The notes below the pieces were generated by a model. It was not told where the DNA came from. It worked only from the letters and a program-made list of their open reading frames with translations, and searched no databases. A stretch of 64,000 nucleotides of DNA from Mycobacterium triplex (GTDB lineage: Bacteria; Actinomycetota; Actinomycetes; Mycobacteriales; Mycobacteriaceae). The stretch covers positions 905,542 to 969,541 of the forward strand of contig NZ_HG964446.1 of the NCBI RefSeq assembly GCF_000689255.1. Direction: 5' to 3'. The translations under genes and the position numbers were made by a program. Positions 45,255 through 54,404 of the stretch are shown piece by piece. Numbering within the stretch: position 1 is the first letter of the stretch; each line of letters begins with the position of its first letter.

Positions 45255-46676
45255 CTACACGGTCGCCAGCCGAGCCCCCGATGCCCCCGCGTCCGCCTCC
45301 GGCGCCATCACCTCGAGCGGACGACGGACGTACACCGCCCAAGTCAGTGCCGAGGCCGCCACATAGCACAGCGTGAAGGCCCAGAACGCCGATGTCGCGG
45401 TTCCGCTGTGCAGATACGACTGCCGCAGTGCGAGATTGACGCCGACGCCGCCGAGCGCGCCGATCGCACCGGCGAGCCCGATCAGTGCTCCAGACATCGA
45501 GCGGGACCACTGCCGGCGCTCGGTCTCGCCCATCTGCAGCGAGTGACTACGGGCCTCGAAGATCGACGGGATCATCTTGTACACCGAGCCATTGCCGATG
45601 CCGGACAGAATGAACAGCGCCACGAAGCCGATCACGAATCCGACCATCGTGGAATCCGAGGTCCGGCCCGCGCCGTGGCTACCGAAAGTGCTTGCACCGA
45701 TCAGTATTCCGCCGGCCAGGATCATCGAGCAGAAGACGGCCAGCGTGACCTTGCCGCCCCCGATCCGGTCGGCGAGCTTGCCGCCGTACACCCGCGTGAT
45801 CGATCCCAATAGCGGCCCCAGGAATGCGATTTGGGCGGCATGCAGGGAAGCCTGCGCGGCGTTCTCGCCGCTGGCGGCGAAGTTCATCTGCAGTACCTGG
45901 CCAAACGCGAACGAGAAACCGATGAACGAGCCGAACGTGCCGATGTAGAGCAGTGCGATCACCCAGGTGTGTGGCTCGGACAGCACCGCCCGCATGGTGG
46001 AAGTATCGATGCGGTAGTGCTGCAGATTGTCCATGTACAGCGCGGCGCCGATGCCGGCAATCGCAAGCAGCACAAGGTAAATGGCGCACACCCAGTACGG
46101 CTGGCGGTTTCCGGCGGCCGCGATCACCAGCAGGCCGACCAGCTGAACCATCGGCACGCCGAGGTTGCCGCCACCGGCGTTGATTGCCAACGCCCAGCCC
46201 TTCAGGCGTTGCGGATAGAACGCGTTGATGTTCGTCATCGACGATGCGAAGTTCCCGCCGCCCAGGCCGGCCAGCGCGGCACACATCAGATACGGCCACA
46301 GCGGCAGACCGGGGTGGGCCAGCAGCACCATCGTGCCGACGGTCGGGATCAACAGGACCAGCGCGGAGAACACCGTCCAGTTGCGCCCGCCGAACTTCGC
46401 GGTGGCGAACGTGTACGGGAAACGCAGGCACGCCCCGACCAGGGTGGCGGTGGCGCCGAGCAGGAATTTGTCGCCGGCGGAAAAGCCGTATACCGATGCC
46501 GGCATGAACAGCACCATCACCGACCACAGCGACCACACCGAGAAGCCGATGTGCTCCGCGGCCACCGACCAGATCAGGTTGCGGCGGGCGATCTTGTCGT
46601 TGCCGGCCTCCCAGGCCGCCGTGTCTTCGGGGTCCCAGTTCGACAGGACATGTGAACGGCCCAGCGCGAGTTTCAT
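45255..46676 (-). CDS. Second nitrate/nitrite transporter (NarK/NarU family)
   Basis: A 473-residue MFS transporter clearly paralogous to NarK3: the same N-terminal tail pattern (LSNWDPEDTAAWEAGN), AGLGGGNFASSMTNINAFYP and LSGIGNGSVYKMIPSIFEARS. About twelve hydrophobic segments are visible. In M. tuberculosis a narU gene (Rv0267) lies a few genes away, and this copy may be its counterpart or a separate duplication. The ATG at 46676 gives MKLALGRSHVLSN. The open frame to 46778 is longer but has no ribosome-binding site. It is in tandem with narK3 on the same strand, and a CRP-like palindrome lies upstream. Confidence 0.88.
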   Translation of the reverse strand: MKLALGRSHVLSNWDPEDTAAWEAGNDKIARRNLIWSVAAEHIGFSVWSLWSVMVLFMPASVYGFSAGDKFLLGATATLVGACLRFPYTFATAKFGGRNWTVFSALVLLIPTVGTMVLLAHPGLPLWPYLMCAALAGLGGGNFASSMTNINAFYPQRLKGWALAINAGGGNLGVPMVQLVGLLVIAAAGNRQPYWVCAIYLVLLAIAGIGAALYMDNLQHYRIDTSTMRAVLSEPHTWVIALLYIGTFGSFIGFSFAFGQVLQMNFAASGENAAQASLHAAQIAFLGPLLGSITRVYGGKLADRIGGGKVTLAVFCSMILAGGILIGASTFGSHGAGRTSDSTMVGFVIGFVALFILSGIGNGSVYKMIPSIFEARSHSLQMGETERRQWSRSMSGALIGLAGAIGALGGVGVNLALRQSYLHSGTATSAFWAFTLCYVAASALTWAVYVRRPLEVMAPEADAGASGARLATV

Positions 46677-46782
46677 GGCGATAACGCTAGAAATCCATTG
46701 TTGCCCGAGCGCTGCCCGCAATGACCCGGGCGTGAATTTCCGCTCACTTGCGACGTCGACGGGTGTGAGGGCAGTCAATCAG

Positions 46783-46798
46783 TGTGGTGTGCACCACA
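46783..46798. promoter_or_regulatory. CRP-like palindrome upstream of the second narK gene
   Basis: TGTGGTGTGCACCACA has perfect 7-base arms and the TGTG-N8-CACA skeleton of CRP/FNR-family sites, but with G/C where CRP prefers A/T at the next positions. It lies 107-122 bases before the start codon. Confidence 0.4.
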
Positions 46799-46887
46799 GA
46801 TACGGCCGCCAGACGCCACGACAGCTCACAGTGTAGCCGACTGCGGTGTGATGAATCACGCTGGGGTGAGGGGGATTTCGAGCACGT

Positions 46888-47442
<555 letters not shown>

Positions 47443-47486
47443 CTACAACTTTGTCGCCAGGCCCGCACCTGGACAACGCCCGATGT

Positions 47487-48371
47487 CTAACGGGCGCCCA
47501 CCGGCAATCGCGGCCGAGCCCAGTGCAGCCGCACGTGCTGGCCGGCCCGCACCTGGGCGACCTTGTCGATGTCCTCGTCGATCACCACGCCGACCACCGG
47601 GTAACCGCCGGTGATCGGGTGGTCGGGCCCCAGGATCACGGGTAATCCGTTGGGCGGCACCTGAATTGCGCCGCGGGTGGCACCCTCGCTGGGCAGCTGC
47701 CGGTCGGGGAAGCGGTACTGCAGCGGACGGCCGACCAGCCGCATCCCGACCCGGTCGCTGCGATCGGACGCCACCCAGTCGGTGTGGACCAGAACGTCGG
47801 GATCGACGAACCAGTCGTCGCGCGGCCCGGGTACCGCCAACAGTTCGACCGGGTCGGTGCTGATGGCCGCCACGGGCGCCTGGTCGAGTTCGGGGTACTC
47901 GTCGGTGTGGGCGCCGACCGGCAGCTGGTCTCCGGGGGACAGCGGCGCCGGGCCTATTGCCGACATCACGTCGTAGCTGCGTGAGCCCAGCACCGGCTCC
48001 ACCGAGATGCCGCCACGTACCGCCAGGTAGGTCCGCAGGCCGGCCCGCGGGGTGCCCAGCGAAATCACTTGGCCATCGCGGACATGATGAATACTGTTGG
48101 TGCCGAACTTGATTCCGTTGACCGACGGATCGGTGTCCGCACCGGTCACCGCGATGTCGACGTCGCCGCCGTGCACCCGGGCCGCGAACCCGCCAAAGGT
48201 CACTTCGACGGTGGCGCGGTCGTCGGGGTTGGCGACCAGCCGATTGGCGAGCTTGTGCGAACGGCGGTCGGCGGCGCCGGACCGCCCGACGCCGAGGTGG
48301 GCCTGTCCGGTCCGGCCGAGGTCCTGGACGACGGCCAGCGGTCCGGTACGCAGGATTTCGAGTGTTGTCAC
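47487..48371 (-). CDS. pxpC: 5-oxoprolinase subunit C/KipA-like carboxyltransferase-domain protein
   Basis: A 294-residue AHS2 (allophanate hydrolase subunit 2-like) protein, matching Rv0263c. It has [40 protein letters not shown] and [16 protein letters not shown] near the end, the family signature. With the KipI-like protein it forms the bacterial PxpBC part of 5-oxoprolinase, or a related biotin-independent carboxyltransferase. AAGGAG precedes the GTG at 48371, and it follows pxpB by 15 bases. No PxpA (LamB/YcsF) or fused OplA is in the window. The symbol rests on family membership. Confidence 0.85.
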   Translation of the reverse strand: MTTLEILRTGPLAVVQDLGRTGQAHLGVGRSGAADRRSHKLANRLVANPDDRATVEVTFGGFAARVHGGDVDIAVTGADTDPSVNGIKFGTNSIHHVRDGQVISLGTPRAGLRTYLAVRGGISVEPVLGSRSYDVMSAIGPAPLSPGDQLPVGAHTDEYPELDQAPVAAISTDPVELLAVPGPRDDWFVDPDVLVHTDWVASDRSDRVGMRLVGRPLQYRFPDRQLPSEGATRGAIQVPPNGLPVILGPDHPITGGYPVVGVVIDEDIDKVAQVRAGQHVRLHWARPRLPVGAR

Positions 48372-48386
48372 GGCATGCTCCTTGCG

Positions 48387-49049
48387 TTACGCGGCCCGGA
48401 ACTGAACCCACATGCCCCGCGTCAGCAACGCCGGATCCGACCGTGTCAGGTCCCACAGCACCGCGTCGGTGCGGCCGATGAGTTGCCAGCCGCCGGGGGA
48501 GCGGCGTGGATAGATCGCGCTGAACTCACCCGCGAGCGCGACGGAGCCGGCCGGTACCGCGGTGCGTGGCTCGGCGTGGCGCGGCACCCGCAAGCGCGGG
48601 TCGCCGTCGACGAGGTACGCGAAACCCGGTGCGAATCCACTGAATCCGACTCGCCACAGCGTCCCGGCGTGAGCGTTGATGACCTGTGCGGTCGTCAACC
48701 CGGTGTGGCTGGCGACCTCGGCGAGGTCCGGGCCGTCGTACACGACGTCGATCACCACGTCGGCGGTGCGCTCGGCCGGAGCCGCGGTATCGGCGGTGAC
48801 CCGCAGTTTGCGTAGTCGCTGACGGACGACACCCTGATAGCGAGGGCCGTCGAGTTTGACCAGCACCGTGCGGGCGGCGGGCACGATGTCGAGCACACCG
48901 GGCAGTGTCGCCGCACGCAACGTGTCCGCCCATGCCAATACCTCTGCGGTGCTGCCGCATTGCACCAGCAGCGCCTGGTCGCCGTAGTCCAGAACGACGT
49001 TGCCGACCAGCTCGGTCGACACGTCCGCGGGAAGATCCGTCACGCTCAT
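48387..49049 (-). CDS. pxpB: 5-oxoprolinase subunit B/KipI-like protein
   Basis: A 220-residue AHS1 protein, matching Rv0264c. Key segments are [33 protein letters not shown], and the characteristic [19 protein letters not shown] with [30 protein letters not shown]. In other bacteria PxpA, PxpB and PxpC together convert 5-oxoproline to glutamate with ATP. In Bacillus the KipI relative inhibits a sensor kinase. It is first in a two-gene operon with pxpC. Confidence 0.86.
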   Translation of the reverse strand: MSVTDLPADVSTELVGNVVLDYGDQALLVQCGSTAEVLAWADTLRAATLPGVLDIVPAARTVLVKLDGPRYQGVVRQRLRKLRVTADTAAPAERTADVVIDVVYDGPDLAEVASHTGLTTAQVINAHAGTLWRVGFSGFAPGFAYLVDGDPRLRVPRHAEPRTAVPAGSVALAGEFSAIYPRRSPGGWQLIGRTDAVLWDLTRSDPALLTRGMWVQFRAA

Positions 49050-49148
49050 TACTGAACGGTAACTTCGGAATCCGCGCAGGCAAAGGGGCCGAGGCGGGAT
49101 TTTCGAGCACTGCCAGAGCTGCCTTACCGAATGCTCAAAGAGACTGGG

Positions 49149-50147
49149 CTATCCGAGGATTTTGCCGATCATCGGGGGCAGCTGATCGGCCACCACCGGG
49201 TAGCTCAGTGGCGACGCGAAGGCGATCGCACCGGCCTGGTCCTTGGTGGTGAAGACGTGGCGGTTCTGCGTGGTCGCCTGCGAGCCCGCCACCTCGGGGT
49301 CGGCCAGCACCGCCTTCTGCTCGTCGGGACTCTCGGTCGTCCAGATCACCACGTCGACGGAATCGAGCACCGTCTTGATCTGGTCGCGCGGGATGACCGC
49401 GCGGTGACCGCTGACGAAAGGCTTGATGCTGTCGGCGATCACCAGACCCATCTGGTTGAGGAAGTCGGTTCGCCAGCCCGCCGCCGTGGCGATCACCGAT
49501 CCGCGGAACAGGCTGCCCTGCATCAGCAAGGCCCGCTTGGCTTTCCACTGCGGGTGGTTCTGGGCGACGGCGACGAACTGCTTGTCGACGCCGTCGATCA
49601 GCGCCTTCATCTGGTCGGCTTGGAACACCGCTTGACCGATCGCGGTGGCCTGGTCCTTCCACGGCTCGAAGAAGGCGTCACCGTCGGATTGCGCGACGGT
49701 CGGCGCGATCGCGGACAGCCTCTGGTAGGTGTCGGCGTCCAAGCCGGCGTTGATGGCGACGATCAAATCGGGCTTGAGGCCGGAGATTTGGTCGACGGGA
49801 ATCCCGTTGTCCAGGTTCAACACAACGGGTTGTGCGCCGCCGAGTTTGGGCTGGGCCCACGGCCACACCGCGAACGGCTGGTCACCGAACCAGTTGGTCA
49901 CCGCGATCGGTACGACGCCGAGCGCGAGCAGGTCGTCCTGCTCGGTGTAGCCGGCGCTCACCACCCGCTTGGGTGGCGCCTTGATGACCGTCCGGCCGAA
50001 CAGATGGGTGATCGTCACCCCCTCGGCGCCGGGAGCGCCGGTCGGCGGTTTGGAGTCGGAGCACCCCGCCGCCGCCCCGGACGCCGCGGCTGCCGCAGCG
50101 GCACCGGCGAGCTGCAAGAACCCCCGCCGATTCCATCCCTGTCGCAT
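49149..50147 (-). CDS. Tat-exported iron-siderophore-binding lipoprotein (Rv0265c type)
   Basis: A 332-residue periplasmic-binding-protein lipoprotein. The N-terminus MRQGWNRRGFLQLAGA has the twin-arginine motif, followed by an alanine-rich hydrophobic stretch and a lipobox ending at the cysteine in AAAGCSDSK. The mature part has FGRTVIKAPPKRVVSAGYTEQDDLLALGVVPIAV and KPDLIVAINAGLDADTY, typical of FecB/FepB-like proteins that bind ferric siderophores for an ABC importer. It resembles Rv0265c, a predicted iron(III)-dicitrate lipoprotein. The ATG at 50147 was preferred over GTG 50168 because it matches the start of the homologue. No ABC transporter genes are next to it. Confidence 0.88.
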   Translation of the reverse strand: MRQGWNRRGFLQLAGAAAAAAASGAAAGCSDSKPPTGAPGAEGVTITHLFGRTVIKAPPKRVVSAGYTEQDDLLALGVVPIAVTNWFGDQPFAVWPWAQPKLGGAQPVVLNLDNGIPVDQISGLKPDLIVAINAGLDADTYQRLSAIAPTVAQSDGDAFFEPWKDQATAIGQAVFQADQMKALIDGVDKQFVAVAQNHPQWKAKRALLMQGSLFRGSVIATAAGWRTDFLNQMGLVIADSIKPFVSGHRAVIPRDQIKTVLDSVDVVIWTTESPDEQKAVLADPEVAGSQATTQNRHVFTTKDQAGAIAFASPLSYPVVADQLPPMIGKILG

Positions 50148-50203
50148 CGCGTGAGAGTATCGCGTCACTGACTCTGACCTGCATCGCCGCGCGGTTTTGC
50201 CGC

Positions 50204-50416
50204 TCAGCGCAGCGGCATCCCGGCGTCGACGAAGTCCAGGGCCCGACAGATCGCCGCGGCCGTCGGCGGCGCGCTGTCCGCGGCCGCCATCATCGCGCCG
50301 GTCAACGCACCGGCGGCCACCCGGAGCTCGAAATCGTCTGTGGGACAGCCGATTCGGCGTCCGATCGGCTCGGCCACGACGTTGACGGTGCGGTAGTACT
50401 GGTCAGTCGCCGGCAT
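50204..50416 (-). CDS. Small protein resembling a TetR C-terminal fragment
   Basis: A 70-residue ORF beginning MPATDQYYRTVNVVAEPIGRRIG and ending in AAAICRALDFVDAGMPLR. The pattern DFELRVAAGALTGAMMAAADS followed by ALDFVDAGMPL is like the last two helices of TetR-family regulators, so it may be a remnant or a small relative of Rv0268c. GGGAGAA lies at a suitable distance from the ATG, and the start overlaps the end of the polymerase gene by 14 bases, favouring translation. No DNA-binding part remains, and a function cannot be assigned. Confidence 0.5.
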   Translation of the reverse strand: MPATDQYYRTVNVVAEPIGRRIGCPTDDFELRVAAGALTGAMMAAADSAPPTAAAICRALDFVDAGMPLR

Positions 50417-51695
50417 GGGGCAATTCTCCCGCACCCGCGCCGCCCGGCCGGGAAGCCGGCGGTGTGTACCCCTCCCAAGGGCTGTAGTCGGCGATCAGCT
50501 TCTCCTGCGGCGGGCGCTGGTCGGCGGGCACGTGCTGCAGGTTGATCCGGATCCGGTACCAAATCGAACTCGGCCCGCGCATGCCGTCGACCAGCACGTC
50601 GGCCGGCCGCAAGAGTACGGCGACGGTGGGGTAGCGGTCGCGCCAGGTGTCCAGCGCGGCCATCGCCTCGTTTCTGGTCTTGGTCCGGGCTATCTCGATC
50701 AGCGGCATCGACGACTGCCGGCGGCCGTCGGAGCTCTTCTTCGAGCCGCGGGGCGCCCGTTCCGGCGGGCCCATCTCCTCGGCCAGCATCAGCAGCCGGT
50801 CCAGCTCGCCGACGGCGTCGCCCATCCCCGCCCACGGGTCGCCGAGCTCGGCGAACCGCCCGGGGACAGTTTCGATCGTGAACGCCTCCGGCCGGCAGCC
50901 GGCGACCTCGTCCCAGTGCAGCGGTGTCGACACCCGGGCATCCGGAGTGGCCCGCACCGAGTAGGCCGACGCGACCGTGCGGTCTTTCGCGTTCTGGTTG
51001 AAGTCGACGAAGACGCCCTCGCGCTCCTCCTTCCACCATCGGCTGGTCGCGGCCTCGGGGATCCGCCGCTCGACCTCGCGGGCCACGGTCTGGGCGGCCA
51101 GTCGGACCTGACGGAACTCCCAGCGCGGCGCGATGCGGGCGTAGATGTGAAAGCCCCGCGATCCCGACGTCTTGGGCCACGCGGTCAGGCCGTAGTCCTC
51201 CAGCACCTCGCGGGCCACCATCGCCACGTCGACGATTCCCTGCCAGTTCACCCCGGGCATCGGGTCCAGATCGACCCGCAGCTCGTCGGGATGATCGAGG
51301 TCGTCGGCGAGCACCGGGTGCGGGTTGAGGTCCACGCAGCCCAGGTTGATCGCCCACGCCAGCCCGGCGGCGTCGTGGATGACGGCCTCGGCGGCCGACG
51401 TGCCCCGCGCGTAGTGGAGTTCGGCGACGTCGACCCAGTCCGGCCGCTTTGTCGGCGCGCGCTTCTGAAATACCGCCTCTTGTCCGATGCCCTTGACGAA
51501 GCGCTTCAAGATCATCGGCCGGCCGGCCACTCCCCGCAACGCTCCCTCGGCGACCGAGAGGTAATAGCGGACCAAGTCGAGCTTGGTGTAAGGCCTCGTC
51601 TCCGCGCGCGCTTCGAACACGACCTTGTCCGGGTGGGTGATCGTGACTTCGTGCCCGGCAACCTCGAATGACACCGGACCGGCCATGGGATTCAT
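50403..51695 (-). CDS. LigD polymerase/primase-domain-like protein (Rv0269c type)
   Basis: A 430-residue protein with the archaeo-eukaryotic primase-like polymerase domain of LigD-type proteins. The catalytic metal motif is in LRVDLDPMPG (DxD). Other family segments are PDKVVFEARAETRPYTKLDLVRYYLSVAEGAL, PMILKRFVKG, KTSGSRGFHIYARI and STPLHWDEVAGCRPEAFTI. It has no ligase or nuclease domain and resembles Rv0269c, one of the stand-alone mycobacterial PolDom proteins (PolD/Prim group) that can add ribonucleotides or fill gaps in DNA repair. The ATG at 51695 is used, with 51686 an alternative. It is divergent from fadD2 across 58 bases. Confidence 0.87.
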   Translation of the reverse strand: MNPMAGPVSFEVAGHEVTITHPDKVVFEARAETRPYTKLDLVRYYLSVAEGALRGVAGRPMILKRFVKGIGQEAVFQKRAPTKRPDWVDVAELHYARGTSAAEAVIHDAAGLAWAINLGCVDLNPHPVLADDLDHPDELRVDLDPMPGVNWQGIVDVAMVAREVLEDYGLTAWPKTSGSRGFHIYARIAPRWEFRQVRLAAQTVAREVERRIPEAATSRWWKEEREGVFVDFNQNAKDRTVASAYSVRATPDARVSTPLHWDEVAGCRPEAFTIETVPGRFAELGDPWAGMGDAVGELDRLLMLAEEMGPPERAPRGSKKSSDGRRQSSMPLIEIARTKTRNEAMAALDTWRDRYPTVAVLLRPADVLVDGMRGPSSIWYRIRINLQHVPADQRPPQEKLIADYSPWEGYTPPASRPGGAGAGELPHAGD

Positions 51696-51753
51696 CGTAA
51701 TTCCGCGAGAATTTTCTGGCCGCGTTGCGACCCGCGTCACATATGGTGAGGTT

Positions 51754-53433
51754 ATGCCTAACCTTCCTGGCCTGCCCGGGCAAGCCGTTTCCAAGGTCCA
51801 GCAGTACGTCGAGCGTGGCTCGGCGGAACTGCACTACGTGCGGAAGATCTTCGAGGCGGGCGCGTTCAAGCTGGAGTCGCCCCTCAAGACCGCGGCGATG
51901 GCGGCCGACATCGCGAAGTGGGGCGAGTTCGGCATGTTGCCCTCGCTCAACGCCCGGCGTACTCCCGACCGCGCGGCGCTGATCGACGAGGACGGCGAGT
52001 TCAGCTATCGCGAGCTCGACGAGGCCGCCCACGCGGTGGCCAACGGCCTGATCGACAAGGGTGTCAAGGGCGGCGACGGCGTCGCGATCCTGGCCCGCAA
52101 CCACCGCTGGTTCCTCATCGCCAACTACGGTGCGGCCCGGGTCGGCGCCCGCATCATCCTGCTCAACAGTGAATTCTCCGGACCGCAGATCAAAGAGGTG
52201 TCCGAGCGCGAGGGCGCCAAGATCATCATCTACGACGACGAATACACCAACGCCGTCAGCAAGGCCGCGCCCGAGCTGGGTAAGCTGCGCGCGCTCGGGA
52301 TCAACCCGGACAGCGACGAGCCGTCCGGCAGCACCGACGAGACGCTCGCCGATCTGATCGCGCGCAGCAGCAAAGAACCCGCTCCCAAGGCCGGCAAGCA
52401 CGCGTCGATCATCATCCTGACCAGCGGAACGACCGGGACACCCAAGGGCGCCAACCGCAGCACCCCGCCCACGCTCGCACCGGTCGGCGGCATCCTGTCG
52501 CACGTCCCGTTCAAGGCGAACGAGGTCACCTCACTGCCGGCGCCGATGTTCCACGCGCTCGGATATCTGCACGCCACGATCGCGATGTTCCTGGGGTCCA
52601 CGCTGGTGCTGCGGCGCAAATTCAAGCCGCCGCTGGTGCTGGAGGACATCGAGAAGCACAAGGTGACGGCCATGGTCGTGGTGCCGGTGATGCTGTCGCG
52701 CATCCTCGACACGCTGGAAAAGACGGACCCCAAGCCCGACCTGTCCAGCCTGAAGATCATCTTCGTGTCCGGATCCCAGTTGGGTGCCGAGCTGGCCACC
52801 CGCGCGCTGAAGGACATCGGTCCGGTCGTCTACAACATGTACGGCTCGACCGAGATCGCGTTCGCGACGATCGCCCGGCCCGAGGACCTGGAACGCAACG
52901 CGTCGACGGTCGGCCCGGTCGTCAAGGGCGTGAAGGTCAAGATCCTCGACGACAACGGCAACGAGGTGCCCCAGGGCGACGTCGGGCGGATCTTCGTCGG
53001 AAACGCCTTCCCGTTCGAGGGCTACACCGGCGGCGGGCACAAGCAGATCATCGACGGCCTGATGTCCTCGGGAGACGTCGGCTACTTCGACGAACACGGC
53101 CTGCTGTACATCAGCGGGCGTGACGACGAGATGATCGTCTCCGGCGGCGAGAACGTGTTCCCCGCCGAGGTCGAGGACCTGATCAGCGGACACCCCGAGG
53201 TGATCGAGGCCACCGCGATCGGTGTGGAAGACAAGGAGTGGGGCCACCGGCTGCGCGCGTTCGTGGTGCGGAAGGAAGGCGCCGACGTCGACGAGGACAC
53301 CATCAAGGGATACGTGCGCGACCACCTGGCTCGCTACAAGGTGCCGCGCGAGGTGATCTTCCTCGAGGAACTGCCGCGCAACCCGACCGGCAAGATCCTC
53401 AAGCGCGAGCTGCGCGAAATGCAGGTCGACTAG
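51754..53433 (+). CDS. fadD2: Fatty acyl-CoA ligase FadD2
   Basis: A 559-residue fatty acid-CoA ligase close to Rv0270. ANL motifs are ILTSGTTGTPKGANR (phosphate loop), VYNMYGSTE (A5), SSGDVGYFDEHGLLYISGRDDEMI (A7/A8), GGENVFPAEVEDL and NPTGKILKREL with the A10 lysine. It makes acyl-CoA from long-chain fatty acids for beta-oxidation or lipid synthesis. The ATG at 51754 gives MPNLPGLPGQAVSK, matching the tuberculosis start, with a GTGAGG site upstream. The open frame from 51625 includes unrelated residues. It is divergent from the polymerase gene. Confidence 0.94.
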   Translation: MPNLPGLPGQAVSKVQQYVERGSAELHYVRKIFEAGAFKLESPLKTAAMAADIAKWGEFGMLPSLNARRTPDRAALIDEDGEFSYRELDEAAHAVANGLIDKGVKGGDGVAILARNHRWFLIANYGAARVGARIILLNSEFSGPQIKEVSEREGAKIIIYDDEYTNAVSKAAPELGKLRALGINPDSDEPSGSTDETLADLIARSSKEPAPKAGKHASIIILTSGTTGTPKGANRSTPPTLAPVGGILSHVPFKANEVTSLPAPMFHALGYLHATIAMFLGSTLVLRRKFKPPLVLEDIEKHKVTAMVVVPVMLSRILDTLEKTDPKPDLSSLKIIFVSGSQLGAELATRALKDIGPVVYNMYGSTEIAFATIARPEDLERNASTVGPVVKGVKVKILDDNGNEVPQGDVGRIFVGNAFPFEGYTGGGHKQIIDGLMSSGDVGYFDEHGLLYISGRDDEMIVSGGENVFPAEVEDLISGHPEVIEATAIGVEDKEWGHRLRAFVVRKEGADVDEDTIKGYVRDHLARYKVPREVIFLEELPRNPTGKILKRELREMQVD

Positions 53434-53456
53434 CGGGTCGGTTGCCGGGGTCGCCC

Positions 53457-53825
53457 CTAGCGCCGCTCCTGGATGGCCCGGGTGATCTGGGCTGCGAGTT
53501 TGGGGTCGGCCAGCAGCTGGTCGATCAGGGCGGTCAGCACCTCTTGCCCGGTGACTCGGGCGACGCCCAGCTGGTCGGCGGCTTCCCGCTGCCAGATGTC
53601 GAGGGCGCGGTGGGTGGCGGCGGGGAGGTCGACCGTGCGGCGCGTGCGTTGGATGCGGGGAGTCTCGCCGGTGGTGCGTGACCGCTCACCGACTATTCGT
53701 TGGGGGCGCGGCTGCCGGAAACCGGTGAGGCGTTCGGTTGGCGTGCCGTCGCCAGCGGGTGTGGTGCCGGACATCTGCCCGCGGAACGCGGCGCCGGGCC
53801 CGATGTGGCCGGGGTTGAAGCTCAC
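53457..53825 (-). CDS. Ribbon-helix-helix-like protein (122 aa)
   Basis: A 122-residue protein. Residues 1-60 are proline/arginine-rich and probably disordered (GTPTERLTGFRQPRPQRIVGERS). The C-terminal half, RRTVDLPAATHRALDIWQRE followed by ARVTGQEVLTALIDQLLADP, fits a short strand plus two helices as in RHH DNA-binding proteins, which resemble the partition or antitoxin type. GGGAGGGACGG lies before the GTG start at 53825. It is convergent with fadD2 (23 bases between stops), and its promoter side faces an AT-rich, repeat-dense island. It is not in the H37Rv order here. Binding to the island is a reasonable guess, not shown. Confidence 0.6.
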   Translation of the reverse strand: MSFNPGHIGPGAAFRGQMSGTTPAGDGTPTERLTGFRQPRPQRIVGERSRTTGETPRIQRTRRTVDLPAATHRALDIWQREAADQLGVARVTGQEVLTALIDQLLADPKLAAQITRAIQERR

Positions 53826-53879
53826 TGGGGCGACCGTCCCTCCCGTGGGTCACAATCAGTAAATCAGTGCTTCCGTGCA

Positions 53880-54370
53880 CGTTGTCTACTTGATTGTCTC
53901 ACTGACACCAGCGTAAGTCGCGCCGCGCGAGTTCGGGTGTTACGGCGCAACGTCGCGGGGCCACGGCGACCCGGGCCGAGACCAGCGGCGATATCAGCAC
54001 AAATCGAGGGTATTAGCTGGACAGAATATGCCCGTGTCTTGACATCTTTGTCTGCAGCGCACTCGTGTAGCAGCATGGAAATTAGACGTATCGCCGTGAA
54101 TAGCGTGCGAAAACATATGCAATTAATGATCTACTGAGATGCGAAGATCCGCGCTTCAGTACGTCAGTAGAGCGCGATTAACGTTGCGATATTGCCCGCT
54201 CGTTGGCTACTGACCTCAGTACTTGCGGTACTCCTGAATGGCGCAAATGCGTATTACTTGAAATAAGTAGATACGGAATTGTGTAGCGGCCATCGACATT
54301 TAATTGTTACGCAATTCACAGCCGGAAATAGCGCTATTGCTATTGTTCGCCCAGCAATTTATGCGTAGCG
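53880..54370. other. AT-rich, palindrome-dense intergenic island
   Basis: A stretch of about 490 bases without a convincing gene, between the RHH-like gene and the Gly-Trp-His protein gene. By hand count, 54061-54360 is about 42-47% GC per 60-base line, far below the surrounding GC-rich genes. It contains many perfect inverted repeats: TACTGA/TCAGTA at 54208-54221, TACTT/AAGTA at 54255-54269, AATTG/CAATT at 54302-54316, and the 12-base palindrome AATAGCGCTATT at 54327-54338. It could be a complex promoter, an Lsr2-bound xenogeneic patch or the remnant of a replicon. Confidence 0.7.
54131..54222. repeat. Cluster of five TACTGA/TCAGTA elements
   Basis: CTACTGA at 54131-54137 and 54207-54213, and the reverse form TCAGTA(G/C) at 54156-54162, 54164-54170 and 54216-54222. 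Five copies occur in 92 bases, both as inverted and as direct repeats, which looks like multiple binding sites for one protein. Confidence 0.6.
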
Positions 54371-54404
54371 TTTCAAATGTCAGGGTTCTCGGAAGGAGCT
54401 CACG

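Noticed and set aside
53880..54370. Plasmid origin or integrated replicon
   Set aside because: Repeats and an RHH-like gene are suggestive, but no replication initiator, ParA or integrase gene is visible nearby.
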